From contig CM057826.1 in assembly GCA_030068075.1 (NCBI GenBank), positions 70,281,312-70,345,311 on the forward strand: a stretch of 64,000 nt of DNA. The letters run 5' to 3'. The stretch is from Paguma larvata (taxonomy: Eukaryota > Chordata > Mammalia > Carnivora > Viverridae). Every line of letters begins with the position of its first letter. Positions within the stretch are counted from its first letter, which is position 1. A model generated the notes under the pieces. It was not told the origin of the DNA. It searched no databases and saw nothing but the letters and a program-made list of their open reading frames with translations. Position numbers and translations under genes: made by a program. Shown in pieces: positions 1 to 11,506 of the stretch.

Positions 1-789
1 TGGGTATAAGGGAGAAAACACTGAAATCAACAATTTGTGTTTGCGTTGAATCTACTGGCTGCTGTTTTCCTCCACAGAAAAGGAAAACAAAACAAAACAA
101 AAACAAACAAACAAACAAAAAACCCATCAGTGTTAAGAAAATTCCCCAGGAATTCCCCAGGAGTATGAAGGAGACAATAGGAAAGCCTGTAGAAGTAACT
201 AATGCACTTTAGTCCTAAAAAATGATAAATTATCAAGTGCGTCCATTATTTGACTTATTCTCTAATATTTTTCAATAATTACTAATGTCTTTAACCAAAA
301 GAATGAATCAGAGAATTTTTAATAGTTACATCACTTATATTAAAACTAAATGGAAGAAAAAAGGAGAGCACAAAATGAACAGAATAAAAATAATTCAATA
401 TAATCATGTATGAAAAAAATGGAAACATAAAGGATATTAAAAAGAAAGGTGGCATGTAGAAAAGTTTCGAAAATCAAGAAGTGATGGACTATACAGTTTA
501 GAATCTGAGAAACATCAAAATCAGGTGACTTTTTTTCATCATCTCAATCATATGTAATGTTTCAATTCAATATCTAATTAACACTGCTCATGTGAATATA
601 CCATTTAGTAACTTCTTTATCAAAAATTATTTTTAAAAATCTCCAAGAAGGCCAATAAAATTGTTTAGAAAAATTCAAAATTAGTTAGATTTAAGAACAA
701 TCACCTCTTTCTATGTAAGTGTTGGCTGAAAATGGAATAAGTAAAAATGATGTAGAGGTGTTTTTGGAAGACTGACAAACAGGAAGATG
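1..789. other. AT-rich non-coding stretch without a gene
   Basis: No ORF of credible coding character, no splice-flanked exon and no repeat I can name. It holds an A/C-rich simple repeat near 78-122 of AAAC and AAAAC units, and a perfect 11-bp tandem duplication (ATTCCCCAGGA twice) at 141-162. The small minus-strand ORF at 27-236 is just translated low-complexity sequence. Confidence 0.7.
78..122. repeat. (AAAC)n/(AAAAC)n simple repeat
   Basis: Run of AAAAC and AAAC units with no other content, seen directly in the sequence. It may be the decayed A tail of a lost retroelement, but nothing recognisable precedes it. Confidence 0.8.
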
Positions 790-1970
790 CTGAGCTCACC
801 TTGTCCTACACACTCCAAGGCTGCAAGTACACACAGTGAGAGAACACTCAGAGAACAACCTCAGAATCAGCAGAGCAGTTCTTCCACAGCTGAAGATAGA
901 AAAGGCCACACTGAGAAGGGTGGGAGGTCCCAAGATGCAGCTGGGGAGCAAACCCTCTGTGCAGGACACCACAGCAGGAAGGATATCACAGGCACTGAGG
1001 TCCTCCCTAAGGAGTGAGAAGTTCAAGCCCTGCATTGGACACCCCTCACCGTGAGGATCTGCATAAGGGAGGTGAGCCCTCATGAGACAGGGCTTTGAAA
1101 ATTTGTGGGAATTCCAGAAGTTTTAAAAACAAGTGAGGCTTAACTCCATGAGTGCCAGAGGGTTTTAGGAAATAAATCTGCTCTGAACAACCCATGCACA
1201 ATATCACTCGCTCTGAACCCGGTCCAAAAGCAGCCATTCAAAAAGTGTATGGGCTATACGTGCGGATCTATTCACTAATTTCAGGGCATGTGCTGGAGGG
1301 ACAGGGATCTGTAGGAACTTTTTTCTGAAAATGGAAGAGCTGGTAAGTACCACTTTCGTTTGCCCTCCTTCCACCCAACTGTCTGGACACTGAAGGAGGC
1401 TAGTTATAATGTTCTCATCTACCTTGCTAATACTGCTCACTCAGCTCCAACGTTCCCCTAAAGATTTCCCCCACTCACCCTGACAGCCCTGGCAGGGACG
1501 CTTACAAAGCAGCTTTTGCCCCCTCACACCTGGTGGGCGGCCTTAGTCAAGACCAGTATTTTCACTAAAGCAATTCCAGCCCCAGGGAAGAGGGGGCAGG
1601 CCCTACCGAACAGCACACCTACAAAAGTCACAGTTGCAACAGGAGCTAGCACCACCCGTGAACAAGCCAACAGCAGCTGCAGCCAGACCTCACAGCCATC
1701 CATGCAAAGGAAATAGCCCCTTTCACTACTCTGCTCACCTTAGTTGTGGCTGGTGATTGCAGGCAGCCAGACTGGGGGTCACCCTTGCCCACCAGTGTAC
1801 CCAAAGCAGTCATGGCCTAGTCACAATAAGAAAGCACGTGCAGCCAATGCAGGAGACATCCCTGGAGTGCCTGGTTCTGGTGACCAGAGAGCGCTGTTCT
1901 ACTAGGCTTGACAAGATGCCATCTATGTAAGGCCATTACTTTCAAAAACAGGGGATATAACTAGTCTACC
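790..1970 (+). other. L1 5' UTR-like segment
   Basis: The GC-richer leader of the L1 at 790-7110, standing out against AT-rich flanks. In an active L1 this region carries the internal RNA polymerase II promoter. Several short ORFs (for example 787-1017 and 1516-1716) overlap it; they have no recognisable domain and I do not treat them as genes. I assign it by position, composition and the L1 ORF1-like text directly downstream. Confidence 0.55.
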
Positions 1971-2128
1971 TAATACCAAGAAACACAGAGTCAGACAAAA
2001 TTAGCAAACAGAAAAATATGTTCCAATTGAAAGAACAAGACAAAATCTCAGAAAAATAAACAAAATTGAGATAAGTGATCTACCCGAAAAGGAGTCAAAG
2101 TAATGGAATAAAGATGCTCACCAGACTT

Positions 2129-2349
2129 TTTTAAAAGTTTATTTATTTTTGAGATAGAGTGAGAGAGCACAAGTATGAGCAGGAGAGGAGCAGAGAGAGA
2201 GGGAGAAAGAGAAAATCCCAAACAGGCTCATCAGTATCAGCACAGAGCCCAGTGTCGGGCTTGAACCCATGAACCATGGGATCATGACCTGAGCTGAAAA
2301 ATCGAGAGTCAGATGCTTAACCAACTGAGCCACCCAAGTGCCCCTTTAT
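2129..2349 (-). mobile_element. CAN-SINE inside the L1 5' half
   Basis: A tRNA-derived carnivore SINE in reverse. It begins with the T-rich complement of its tail, passes a GA-rich tract, and ends with the complement of the SINE head (CCACCCAAGTGCCCC). A target-site duplication, ACCAGACTT, flanks it at 2120-2128 and 2350-2358, so the insertion is well bounded. Confidence 0.93.
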
Positions 2350-2697
2350 ACCAGACTTCACAGCAGAGTGGATCAAGTCAGTAAGAACTTCAGAAAAGAG
2401 AAAATATAAAAGAGAAACAATCAGAAATGAAGAATAAAATAACTGAAATGAAAAACACAAAAGGGGATTAACAGCAGATTAGAGGATACAGAAGAATGGA
2501 TAGCAAATTAGGAAAACTAGAGGAAATCATCCAAGTTCAGCAGCAAACAAAAAAAAAAAAAGAAAAAAGAAAAGAAAGAATTAAAATGAGAGTATATGAG
2601 AAACCTCTGCAGCTTCAGGTTACTAACCTTCATATTATAAGGGTTTCAGAAGAAAAGAGAAAAAAGTAGAAAACTGGTTTGAAAAAAACAATGGTTT

Positions 2698-2916
2698 GGG
2701 GCACCTGGGTGGCACAGTCTGTTAAGTGTCCAATTTCGGCTCAGGTCATGATCTTGCAGTTCGTGAGTTTGAGCTCTGTATAGGGCTCTGTGTTGACAGC
2801 TCAAAGCCTGAAACCTGCTTCAGATTCTATGTCATTCTCTCTCTCTCTGCCCCTTGTCCACCCATGCTCTGTCTCTCTCTGTCTCAAAAATAAACATTAA
2901 AAAAATGATTTTTAAA
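2698..2916 (+). mobile_element. CAN-SINE inside the L1 ORF1 region
   Basis: Plus-strand copy starting GGGGCACCTGGGTGGC, with a (CT)n tract and the tail CAAAAATAAACATTAAAA. Near-identical flanks (GAAAAAAACAATGG before, about 2681-2694; AGAAAAAAATAATGG after, about 2917-2931) look like the target-site duplication. It lies in opposite orientation to the copy 350 bp upstream. Confidence 0.92.
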
Positions 2917-3574
2917 AGAAAAAAATAATGGCTGAAAACTCCTAACCTGGGGAAGGAAACAGACATCCAAACCCAGGAATCCCAAAGAGCCCCAAAGGTG
3001 AACCACAAAAGGTGACACGGAATAATTAAAATGTCAAAAATTACAAATGGTATCTTTAAAGTAGCAGGAGGAAAGCAACTATTTGAATATAAAGTAAAGC
3101 CCATAAGGCTATCAGAAGACTGTTCCACAGAAACAGAAGGGAGTTATATGATATATTCAAATTGCTGAAAGGAAAAAACCCATAACCAAGAATACTTTAT
3201 TTGGCAAGTTATTCAAAATTGAAGGAGAGATAAAGAATTTCCCAAACAAAAGTTAGAGCAGTTCATCATCACTCAACCAGCCTTAACTATATATATGTTT
3301 AGGGACTTCTTTTAAGTGAAAAAGGAAAAGCCATAAATAGAACTAAGAAAATTATGAAAAAAAAATATTTTTTACAGGTGAAAGCAAACTATAATAAAAG
3401 TGGTAGATCAATCACTTAGAAAGCTATGATTAAGGTCAAAGTACATAGGTAGTAAAGTCAATTATTCCACAAAGATTAGTACTCTTGTACACAAAACTAA
3501 AAGGTATAAAATATGAGTTCAAACACATGAAATGTGGAAAGAGGGAGTAAAAATGTATACTATATATAGTGTTG

Positions 3575-3621
3575 TATAGTATATGTGTGTGTATACATAT
3601 ATATATACACACACACACACA
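3575..3621. repeat. Mixed TG/TA/CA microsatellite
   Basis: Short TGTGTG, TATATA and CACACA runs in succession, partly self-complementary, embedded in the L1. Confidence 0.85.
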
Positions 3622-4489
3622 GTGTTATATAGGAACCTCATGGTAAAAACAAACCAAAAACCTAAAATAGATACACAAAAAATTAAAAAAAGAATGGAAT
3701 CCAAGCATAACACTACAGACAGTCATCAAATCATAAGGGGGGGAGTGGAAAAGACAAGAAAGAACCAGAACTACAAAAACAATTAAGAAAATGGCAATAA
3801 ATACATACCTGTCAATAATTATTTTAAATTTAAATGGACTAAATGCTCCAATGAAAGGATACAGAGTGACTGAATCACTAAAGAAAGCTGCACCCATCTA
3901 CATGCTGCCTGTAAGAGATTCATTTCAGACATAAACATACAGACCTAGAGCGAAAGTTCGGAAAAGATAACCCATGCAAATGGAAGCAAAGGGGGAAAAG
4001 AGTGGGATAGCAACACTTAATTAGGACAAAATAGACTTTACAACAAAGGCTGTAAAAAGATAAAGAAAAGCATTACGTAATGAAAACGGGATCAATCAAA
4101 AGAAGATGTAACAATGGTAAAAACTCATGCACTCGATACAGGAGCACCTAAATACGTAAAGCAAATATCAACTCATATAAAAGAAGATATCAACAGTGAG
4201 TATCACACTAACAGTTGGGTACTTTAACACATCACTCACATCACTGGATACATCACCCAGACAAAAATGCATTAAGGAAACAGTGCTTTGATTCATTAGA
4301 TATGATGGACTTTACAGGTACATAAAGAACAGTACATCTAAACACAGCAGAATACACATTCTTTATAAGTGCACATGGAACATTTTCCAGGACAGATCAC
4401 ATGTTAGGTCACAAAGTTCAGTAATTTAAGAAGAATTACATCCTATCATGCATCTTTTCTGACCAAAATGGTATAAAATTAGAAACCAA

Positions 4490-4537
4490 TCACACACACA
4501 CAAACACACACACACACGTGCGCATGTGCACGCGCGT
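4490..4537. repeat. (CA)n microsatellite with CG-rich end
   Basis: A CA run interrupted once by AAAC, passing into GTGCGCATGTGCACGCGCG, an alternating purine-pyrimidine stretch that could adopt Z-DNA. It lies in the L1 endonuclease region, close to the point where ORF2 sequence is missing. Confidence 0.88.
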
Positions 4538-5247
4538 TAAAAATAACCCATAAATGCAAGGAGGCTAAATCCATGTAAAATCATGAATATCTCAATTGAT
4601 GCATAAAAAGTGTTAGACAAAATTTAGCATTCATTCATGGAAAAATTCACAACAAAGGGGATAGAGAGGGAACATACCCTACTCTAATAAAGGCCATAAA
4701 TGACATACTTATTCCTAACATCTTACTCAGTGATGAAACAAGAAAAGGTTTTTTTCTAAGATCAGGAACAAGACCAGATGTCTACTCTTGCCTCTTTTAC
4801 TCAACATAGTACTGAAAGTCCTAGCCACGGCAGACAAGAAGAAGAAATAAAAACCATCAAATTATTAAGGAGTTAGTAAAAATGTCACTGTTTGCAGATG
4901 ATATGGTATTATATTTAGAAAACTGAAGACCACACCAAAAAATTCTTAGAATAGGTAAATTAAGTTGCAGGATACAAAATTAATGAACAAAAATCTTTTG
5001 TTTTTCTATACACTAGTAACGAACTAACAGACGGAAGTTAGAAACCAATTCCACTTACAATTATATCAAAAAGAATAAATACCTAGGACTAAATTAGTCA
5101 AGGATATTAAGGATCTGTCCTCTGAAAAGTATGACACTGGTTTAAAACTGAATATAATACAAATTCATGTAAAGATATGCATGCTCATGGGCTGGAGACT
5201 TAATACTGTTAAAATATCCACACTACCTGAAGCAAGCTACATTTTCG

Positions 5248-5470
5248 TTTTTTTTTTAAATTTTTAATGTATATTTATTTTTTAAAGAGCAAGAAAGACA
5301 GAACATAAGTGGGGGAGGGGTGGAGAAAGAAGGAGACACAGATTCCAAAGCAGGTTCCAGGCTCAGATTCGTCAGCACAGAGCCCAATGTGGGGCTCAAA
5401 CTTGCAAACTGCAAGGTCACAACCGGAGATGATGCCGGATGCTTGACTGACTGAGCCACCCAGGAGCCTC
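5248..5470 (-). mobile_element. CAN-SINE inside L1 ORF2
   Basis: Reverse copy: T run, GA-rich tract, CAGCACAGAGCCCAATGTGG, then the complement of the head (GAGCCACCCAGGAGCC). L1 ORF2 sequence resumes on the far side, confirming insertion into the L1. No clear target-site duplication was found. Confidence 0.9.
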
Positions 5471-7258
5471 ATCAATTCCTTCTTTATCAAGATAATAATA
5501 GTATTTTTTTTAAACAACTACAACAAATAATCCTAAAATTTGTGTGCAGACACCAAAGACCCTGAATAGCCAAAACAATCTTAAGTAAGAAGAACAAAGC
5601 TGGAGGTTTCACAATTCCAGATTTCAAACTGTACTACAAAGCTATAGTAATCAAAACAATATGATCCTAGAATAAAAATATGTACATAAATTAGTAGAAC
5701 AGAATAGAGAGCCCAGATATAAACCAATGCTTATACCGTCCATTAAACCACTACAAGAATATACAATGGGGAAAAGATAGTCTCTTCGATAAATGGTGCT
5801 GATAAAACTGGACACTACATCCAAAAGAATAAAACTGGACCACTTTCTTACACCATATATAAAAATAAACTCAAAATATATTAAAGATCTAAATGTAAGA
5901 CCTAAATCCATAAAACTCCTAGACATAGGCAGTAAACTATTGGTTATCAGTCTTAGCAAAATTTGTTCGATTTGTCTCCTCAGACAAGGGATACAAAATA
6001 AAAAATTAAAGAAAATTGGGACTACATAAAACTATACACTTTTTGTATAGTGAAGGAACAATGGACAAAATAAAAAAGCAACCTCTGAAGGGAGAAGACA
6101 TTTGCAAATGCTATATCTGATAAATGGTTAATATATAAAATATATAAAGAACTCTTATGTCCCAATAACAAAAATAAGTCAATTCCAAACTCTGAAAGGA
6201 CTTGGATAGATACTTTTCCGAAGAAAGCAAACAGATAGCAGACAGATGCATAAAATGATGCTCTCAGTATCACTAACCATCAGGGAAATAGACATCAAAA
6301 CTGCAATGAGATATCACCTCACACCTCTCAGAATGGCTAGAGTCAAAAAGATTTAAAAAAATATCAATTGTTGGTGAGAATGCGGAGAAAAGGAAGCCCT
6401 CAAAGAATTAAATATGGAATACCATACGATCTAGCAATTGTAGTAAATTTATCTGAAGATATTTACCTGAAGAAAATGAAAACCCTAATTCAAAAAGATA
6501 TATGCACCTTTATATCTATTGAAACTTTATAAAAAGCCATGATATAGAAGTAACGTAAGTGTCCATCAATAGATGAATGGATAAAGAAGATGCAGTATAT
6601 ATACACAACGAAATATGACTCAGCCATACAAAAGAATGCACCTTGGCATTTGCAACAGTATGGACGGACCTAGAGGGTATTATGCTCTTATGAAGTAAGT
6701 CAGAGCAAGACAAATGCCATAGGATTTCAACTGTATGCAGAATCTTGAAAGCAAAACTGATGAACAAACAAAACAATGAAAACTGATATATAAATGCAGA
6801 GAACGAACTGGTGGTTGGGGATTGGGATGGGAGGAAGGCAATGAGCAAAATTGGTGAAGGGGATTAAGAGACACAAATTTTTGATTATAAATAAATCACA
6901 GAGATAAAGTACAGTATAAGGAATATAATCACTCAGATTGTAATAACTGTATGGTTACAGATGGTAGATACACTTATGGTGAGCATTTTCTAATATATAT
7001 ATAAAAATAATAAAAAAATAAAGAAAATTGTGACTACAACTATATAAAAAATTATATATGTAATAAACCTATTGTATGTCAACTATACTTCAATTCACAA
7101 AAACACAAGAAAGAAATGTGCTATGTTACTATTCTCCCATAATGGAGATACATTGCTGCAACTTTCTTGTGAGCAAACTGAAATATTACGACATGGCAGA
7201 ATTATTGTATCCAGAATATATGTCCTTTGATTATTTTTGTCATATGCTATATTGTTAA

Positions 7259-7259
<1 letters not shown>

Positions 7260-7305
<46 letters not shown>

Positions 7306-7500
7306 TATACATTTATACATATAAACATATTCATACACAGACATACACAAGTTACATATATACATATTCATACATGCAGATACACACAAGTTGCATATAT
7401 ACATATATACTGGAGGTATGACTATATACTACATGTTTGCATATAGCATGCATGTATATGTATACATGTATATTCATACATGCAGATGCACAGAAGTGAA
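7260..7500. repeat. Composite AT/CA microsatellite with a longer repeat unit
   Basis: Starts with a long uninterrupted (TA)n run (about 7262-7294), then CACACA. From about 7330 it carries imperfect units of roughly 38 bp built on the words ATTCATAC, ACACAAGTT and CATATATACATAT. The ORFs called here on both strands are translated microsatellite. Confidence 0.85.
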
Positions 7501-8440
7501 TGTCATCAGCTACTTGCCTTTTCTTTGTCAAATTATATATGTAGGCATATATGATAAATATAAAATACATAGCAACCTTTTCCCACATCTACTTAATTAA
7601 TCAGCTGTTGTTGCTCCTTACTTTGTTTATGCTATCGGCAGTACACAGGGAGTTAAAAAATGACTCTAATTACCTGCCTAACATTTTAAAACACAGGAAT
7701 TCATACGGCTTCTGTACAAAAAGTTTATTTGAAACAAATATTGTATTTGGAGACAAAATGTTTAAAGATTTTATTACAGCGGGTTCACAATCATCGACTT
7801 TTTTAATGGGAGAATTGCCTGGTAGACTACATTAAAATTGGAAATTGAAGCTGCAATATTCGCAAAAGGAACCAGCATATGACTCTAAATTGCCAAAAAC
7901 CTAGTTTAACATTGTTATACTCTGTCGTCGCAGCAACTTCAGACGCATCAATAGTGCTGCCCAGCAGGAGCGTTGAAAGGAGTCTGGAGAAAAGGGCTGG
8001 TCAATATTTTGTAGCTTCATCTTCAACTCGTTCACCAGATATAAATGCTATCTTGTATTTCACTCAGTTTTGCTAATAATAAAAATGGGATGTTTCAAAA
8101 TACTTTGGCTTTCCTCATCACAGGTTTTAATAAGGCGGTAAAAGTCATAATAATTTTATAGCTTCCAGGTAGAACAATTACTAAAAAGGGATATGCCTTA
8201 TTAAGAAAATATGAATGTTCTTTCAAGAAGTTAGAGGTTAAATTTAGAGGAGTGTAGCTATTTAGACAACTATAACGCTAACATTTTCATCCATTTAGTT
8301 CACCAGTGTGAAGCTTGAAGCATAGGGTGTGAAACATTTACTAGGTAGTATGTTTTTGTGTTTAAAAAGTATTTTTAATAGAAATGAATGGTCCTTGTGT
8401 GTCATTTGGGGTAATTCTTTGTATTCTTCTCTAAATTATA
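7501..8440. other. Unique sequence, no gene; possible conserved non-coding element
   Basis: I recognise no repeat here. Around 7580-7620 lie TTAATTAATC and CAGCTG (homeodomain-like and E-box-like words), and around 7920-7975 are several CpGs, unusual in this window. The plus-strand ORFs (7551-7835 and 7879-8076) have no recognisable domain and no sign of an exon. A regulatory element is possible but not shown. Confidence 0.35.
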
Positions 8441-8665
8441 TAAAGATTAAGGGTATTGGCTCCAGAACTAGAGTCTTTGCTCTTGAGCCCCACTGGTCAC
8501 AGTTACTGCGATTACTGCCCCCAGAACCACTGACAATATTCAGAACCTCTGTGCTTCAGATTCCTCATCCAGAAAATGAGAGTAAAAATACACCTTATAA
8601 GTATCAAATAAGTTACTTCACACAATTAGAACATTATTATCTATTATTATTATTGATATTTCCTA
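8441..8665 (+). mobile_element. MIR SINE (ancient)
   Basis: Shows the MIR core in order: a TGGCTCCAGA-like left part, then CCTCTGTGCTTCAG, then TTCCTCATCCAGAAAATGAGAGTAAAAATA, ending in TATTATTATT. It is highly diverged, as expected for a pre-eutherian SINE. The 131-aa ORF at 8329-8724 runs through it and is not a gene. Confidence 0.75.
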
Positions 8666-9345
8666 TTCAAGAAAATAAAAGGAAACTATTAAAATATTTG
8701 CCATTGCAGATTGTTTTAGAGTAGCTTTTAAACGTCTTAAAGTGTACTTAAAGGGTAAATTGTTCATTGCCACAATTCCCTTTCTTCAAAGGGAAGAAAA
8801 GATTTAAAAAGAAACACATAATATTGAGTATTTTATTCAAATGGTGGTACTCAGTTTACAGTCAGTGTTCTCTCTTCTAATCCACTATTGCCAAAACAGC
8901 ACATGATAAGTATCTCTTCATTTTCAGTGATAGAGCTCAATAAGCTTGTATGGCTAAATAAGAGCCATACATAAAAAAATATATATTTTCCACATAAACG
9001 GATGCTTATAAATCCTTTCCAAGATTTCCATACCTAAGATAAACTAGATGTAGAAGCTGACAACATGCATATTGCAAGGATAAACTGAGCCCAAATCAGC
9101 ACTGTCACTATGAAATTCTTCTCTAAATTTCACAGCAACATCACTTCCCTTATTCTTGACTCTGTGTGCTTCCCAGCAGACTCTACTCGCTTCCTACTGA
9201 TAAAGTTGAAAGTTCTGGAGGCCCACTAAGTAATTGTGGCATCTCCTCTACTGTCAGAAACAGAAGAATAACATCACAGAGGAGGTGACTCAAGCTCACA
9301 TTCTTAGAGGCAAAAAAGATTAAGTAGCATTTGGTATGTATTTTC
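8666..9345. other. AT-rich unique stretch, no gene
   Basis: No repeat family, coding ORF or regulatory signature recognised. Confidence 0.6.
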
Positions 9346-9561
9346 TTTTTCTTTTTTTTTTTTATGTTTACTTATTTTTTAGAGAGAGAGAGCATGAGCA
9401 AGGATGGGGAAGAGAAAGAGGGAGACACAGAATGTGAAGTAAGCTGAAGTCTCTGAGCTGTCAGCACAGAGCCTAATGTGGGACTCAAAGCCACAAACCA
9501 CAAGACCATGACCAGAGCCGAAGACGGACACTTAACTGACTGAGCCACCCAGGCGTCTGCA
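9346..9561 (-). mobile_element. CAN-SINE
   Basis: Reverse copy with T-rich start, GA-rich tract and head complement GAGCCACCCAGGCGTC. Target-site duplication GTATGTATTTTC (9334-9345) is repeated with one change as GTATGCATTTTC (9562-9573). Confidence 0.93.
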
Positions 9562-9573
9562 GTATGCATTTTC

Positions 9574-10550
9574 AATAGTTTGAGAGCTGTGCAGTTGACT
9601 GAATATAGCATAATTATTTAGAAGCCTTTTCTATATTCCATAATTCTTCAAAAATTTTCTCTTATTTTTAAAGATCATTTTTCTCAAATTATCATAAATT
9701 CTTTTATTAGTGAGTGATACATTATTATTCATGATTGGTAATTGTTTACATAACCTATAAGCCTAATTGCTTGACTGACCAATTATACTATTATTTGAAT
9801 ACCTCAATAGTGAATAATATTGGAAAATTATCCCTAAAATAAAAAGTTATTCCATACAAAACCAAATTTCTGCTTACATATATAACTCGATAAATTCATG
9901 TTCCATCATCTGAAATGAAAAAATCCTACATCCATCCATCTGTACTATGCCATTTCTTTTTTACCTGGAGAAAAGAAATACATATCCTTACAATGGTTCG
10001 AATTTGTCAGGAACTCTAGAAAGTAATCACAACCAATTTCTAATAGATCCTTTTGATTTTATCACCACACAAAAGACACATTTGTTTCTTTGTAGCTAAA
10101 ACACTCTGACTCCTCAATGCAATCATCTTTATGACTCCTGACAGATTCGAGAAGTTCTACTTTCATTATTTCATAAAAATGTGTACGGTTTTGCATATTT
10201 GTGTTTTATGGCAAGGACAGCTTTTGTACAGAAATGGTTTTAGAAAGCAAAATTACACCTTTTCCCTTGGCCCGACCTTTATTGATGTTTTATAGGATGT
10301 AATTTGAAAGGTATTTCCTCCAAAGAACAAATACCCCATGTTAATTATAAGCAGATCGATTAAATTTAGGGAAGTTTTCCATTATCCTTTATTAAACAAA
10401 ATTTTTTACATTGCATTAGTTATTCATTTTTATATTTTTTTCTAATTGTGGAATACACAGATAGAAATAAGAGGGATTCAGATTTCGCTTAGGATTTAGA
10501 AAGCTTTAATAATACTGCTCTTGTGCTGACAATGAAAACAACCAGGTATT
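9574..10550. other. AT-rich unique stretch, no gene
   Basis: About 1 kb with no recognised repeat, no exon and only trivial ORFs. Confidence 0.6.
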
Positions 10551-10565
10551 CTAAAAACTGTTTTA

Positions 10566-10795
10566 TTTATTTATTTATTTTTAATTTTTTTTTAACGTTT
10601 ATTTATTTTTGAGAGACATAGAGACAGAGTATGAGCAGGGGAAGGGCAGAGAGAGAGGGAGACACAGAATCTGAAGCAGGCTCCAGGCTCTGAGCCGTCA
10701 GCACAGAGCCCGACACGGGGCTCGAACTCACAGACCGTGAGATCATGACCTGAGCCGAAGTCGGCCACTTAACTGACTGAGCCACCCAGGCGCCC
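10566..10795 (-). mobile_element. Young CAN-SINE (feliform type), left arm of a head-to-head pair
   Basis: One of the least diverged copies: a long T/A-rich tail complement, then GCACAGAGCCCGACACGGGG, then the head complement GAGCCACCCAGGCGCCCC. It has a perfect 15-bp target-site duplication, CTAAAAACTGTTTTA, at 10551-10565 and 10796-10810. Its 5' head faces the head of the plus-strand SINE that starts about 20 bp away. Confidence 0.96.
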
Positions 10796-10814
10796 CTAAA
10801 AACTGTTTTAAGCT

Positions 10815-11000
10815 GGGGGTGCCTGGGTGGCTTGGTCAGCTAAGCATCCAACTCTTGGTTGCAGCTCAGGTCATGATATCATGGTTTGTGAGTTTAAGGC
10901 CCATGTCTGGTTCTACACTGATAGTGCGGAGCCTGCTTGGGATTCTCTCCTTCCCTTTTTGCCCCTTCCCGGTTCAAAAATAAATAAACATTTAAAGAAA
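10815..11000 (+). mobile_element. CAN-SINE, right arm of a head-to-head pair
   Basis: Starts GGGGGTGCCTGGGTGGC and continues through CAGGTCATGATATC to the tail AAAAATAAATAAACATTT. It is shorter in the middle than its neighbour. With the reverse copy at 10566-10795 it forms an inverted repeat with a short loop. Confidence 0.92.
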
Positions 11001-11285
11001 AATTATTTTAGATGAGTAAGATGACAATATTCTATATCTCCACTGTCTTACGGTTATATAACTATTCATAATTTTCAAAACTCATTGTTCTGTACATCTA
11101 AAAAGGGCACATTTTATTGTAAATTACCATTAAAGAATCCTGAATTAAGTAAATGAACGAATAGCAATGTTATGACATCTTTAGCGTTTCTAATGCCCCT
11201 ATTCTGACATTTGTGAAATTAATAAATTCATCACTGATATCTCCTTATAAGTAAATCATTGTGTCATTAAAAGTCTATATGTATA

Positions 11286-11498
11286 TTGGGGTGCCAGAGA
11301 GGCTTAGTTGGTTAAGCATCTCTTGATTACGGTTCATGTCATTTTCTCATGGTTCATGAGATGACTCCCACATCCCACTCTGCAATGACAGCGTGGAGCC
11401 AGTCTCCAAATCTCTCTCTCTCTCTCTCTCTGCCCCTCCCCTGTTTGTGTGCACATGTGCACACGCACTCTCTCTCTCAAAATAAACATTAAAAAATG
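11286..11498 (+). mobile_element. CAN-SINE
   Basis: Diverged plus-strand copy (GGGGTGCCAGAGAGGC start, (TC)n tract 11404-11432, tail AAAATAAACATTAAAAA). An exact 14-bp target-site duplication, AGTCTATATGTATA, lies at 11272-11285 and 11499-11512. It inserted at the edge of the MLT1-type LTR that follows. Confidence 0.94.
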
Positions 11499-11506
11499 AG
11501 TCTATA

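Larger units (their letters stand above)
790..7110 (+). mobile_element. Nearly full-length, decayed LINE-1 (old L1M/L1MA-like)
   Basis: An autonomous non-LTR retrotransposon, now dead. About 790-1970 is GC-richer and reads like an L1 5' UTR. About 1980-3400 resembles the ORF1 region. ORF2 endonuclease-like sequence runs from about 3780 to 4550; reverse-transcriptase sequence follows, with the FADDM catalytic motif readable at 4891-4905. The 3' UTR ends near 7110 in the typical L1 string ending CAACTATACTTCAATT. ORF1 and ORF2 are broken by many stops and frameshifts. The segment expected between the endonuclease and the middle of the RT domain is missing near 4555-4595. Three CAN-SINEs sit inside (2129-2349, 2698-2916, 5248-5470), so the L1 is older than they are. 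The subfamily is inferred from recalled consensus features. Confidence 0.85.

Noticed and set aside
4891..4905. Active reverse transcriptase, because the FADDM motif is intact
   Set aside because: The surrounding ORF2 has stops, frameshifts, a SINE insertion and a deletion; the motif is only a relic.
7330..7490. Regularly repeated words resembling a CRISPR array
   Set aside because: The units are low-complexity AT/CA, the spacers are not unique, and this is a mammalian genome.
8329..8724. 131-aa plus-strand ORF
   Set aside because: It runs straight through an ancient MIR; the translation is not protein-like and has no start context or exon borders.
10603..10785. MAQSVKWPTSAQVMI-type peptide, recurring in several places
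   Set aside because: The same peptide style recurs at 2139, 5256, 9372, 24997 and 61095; it is the reverse-strand translation of the CAN-SINE, not a protein family.
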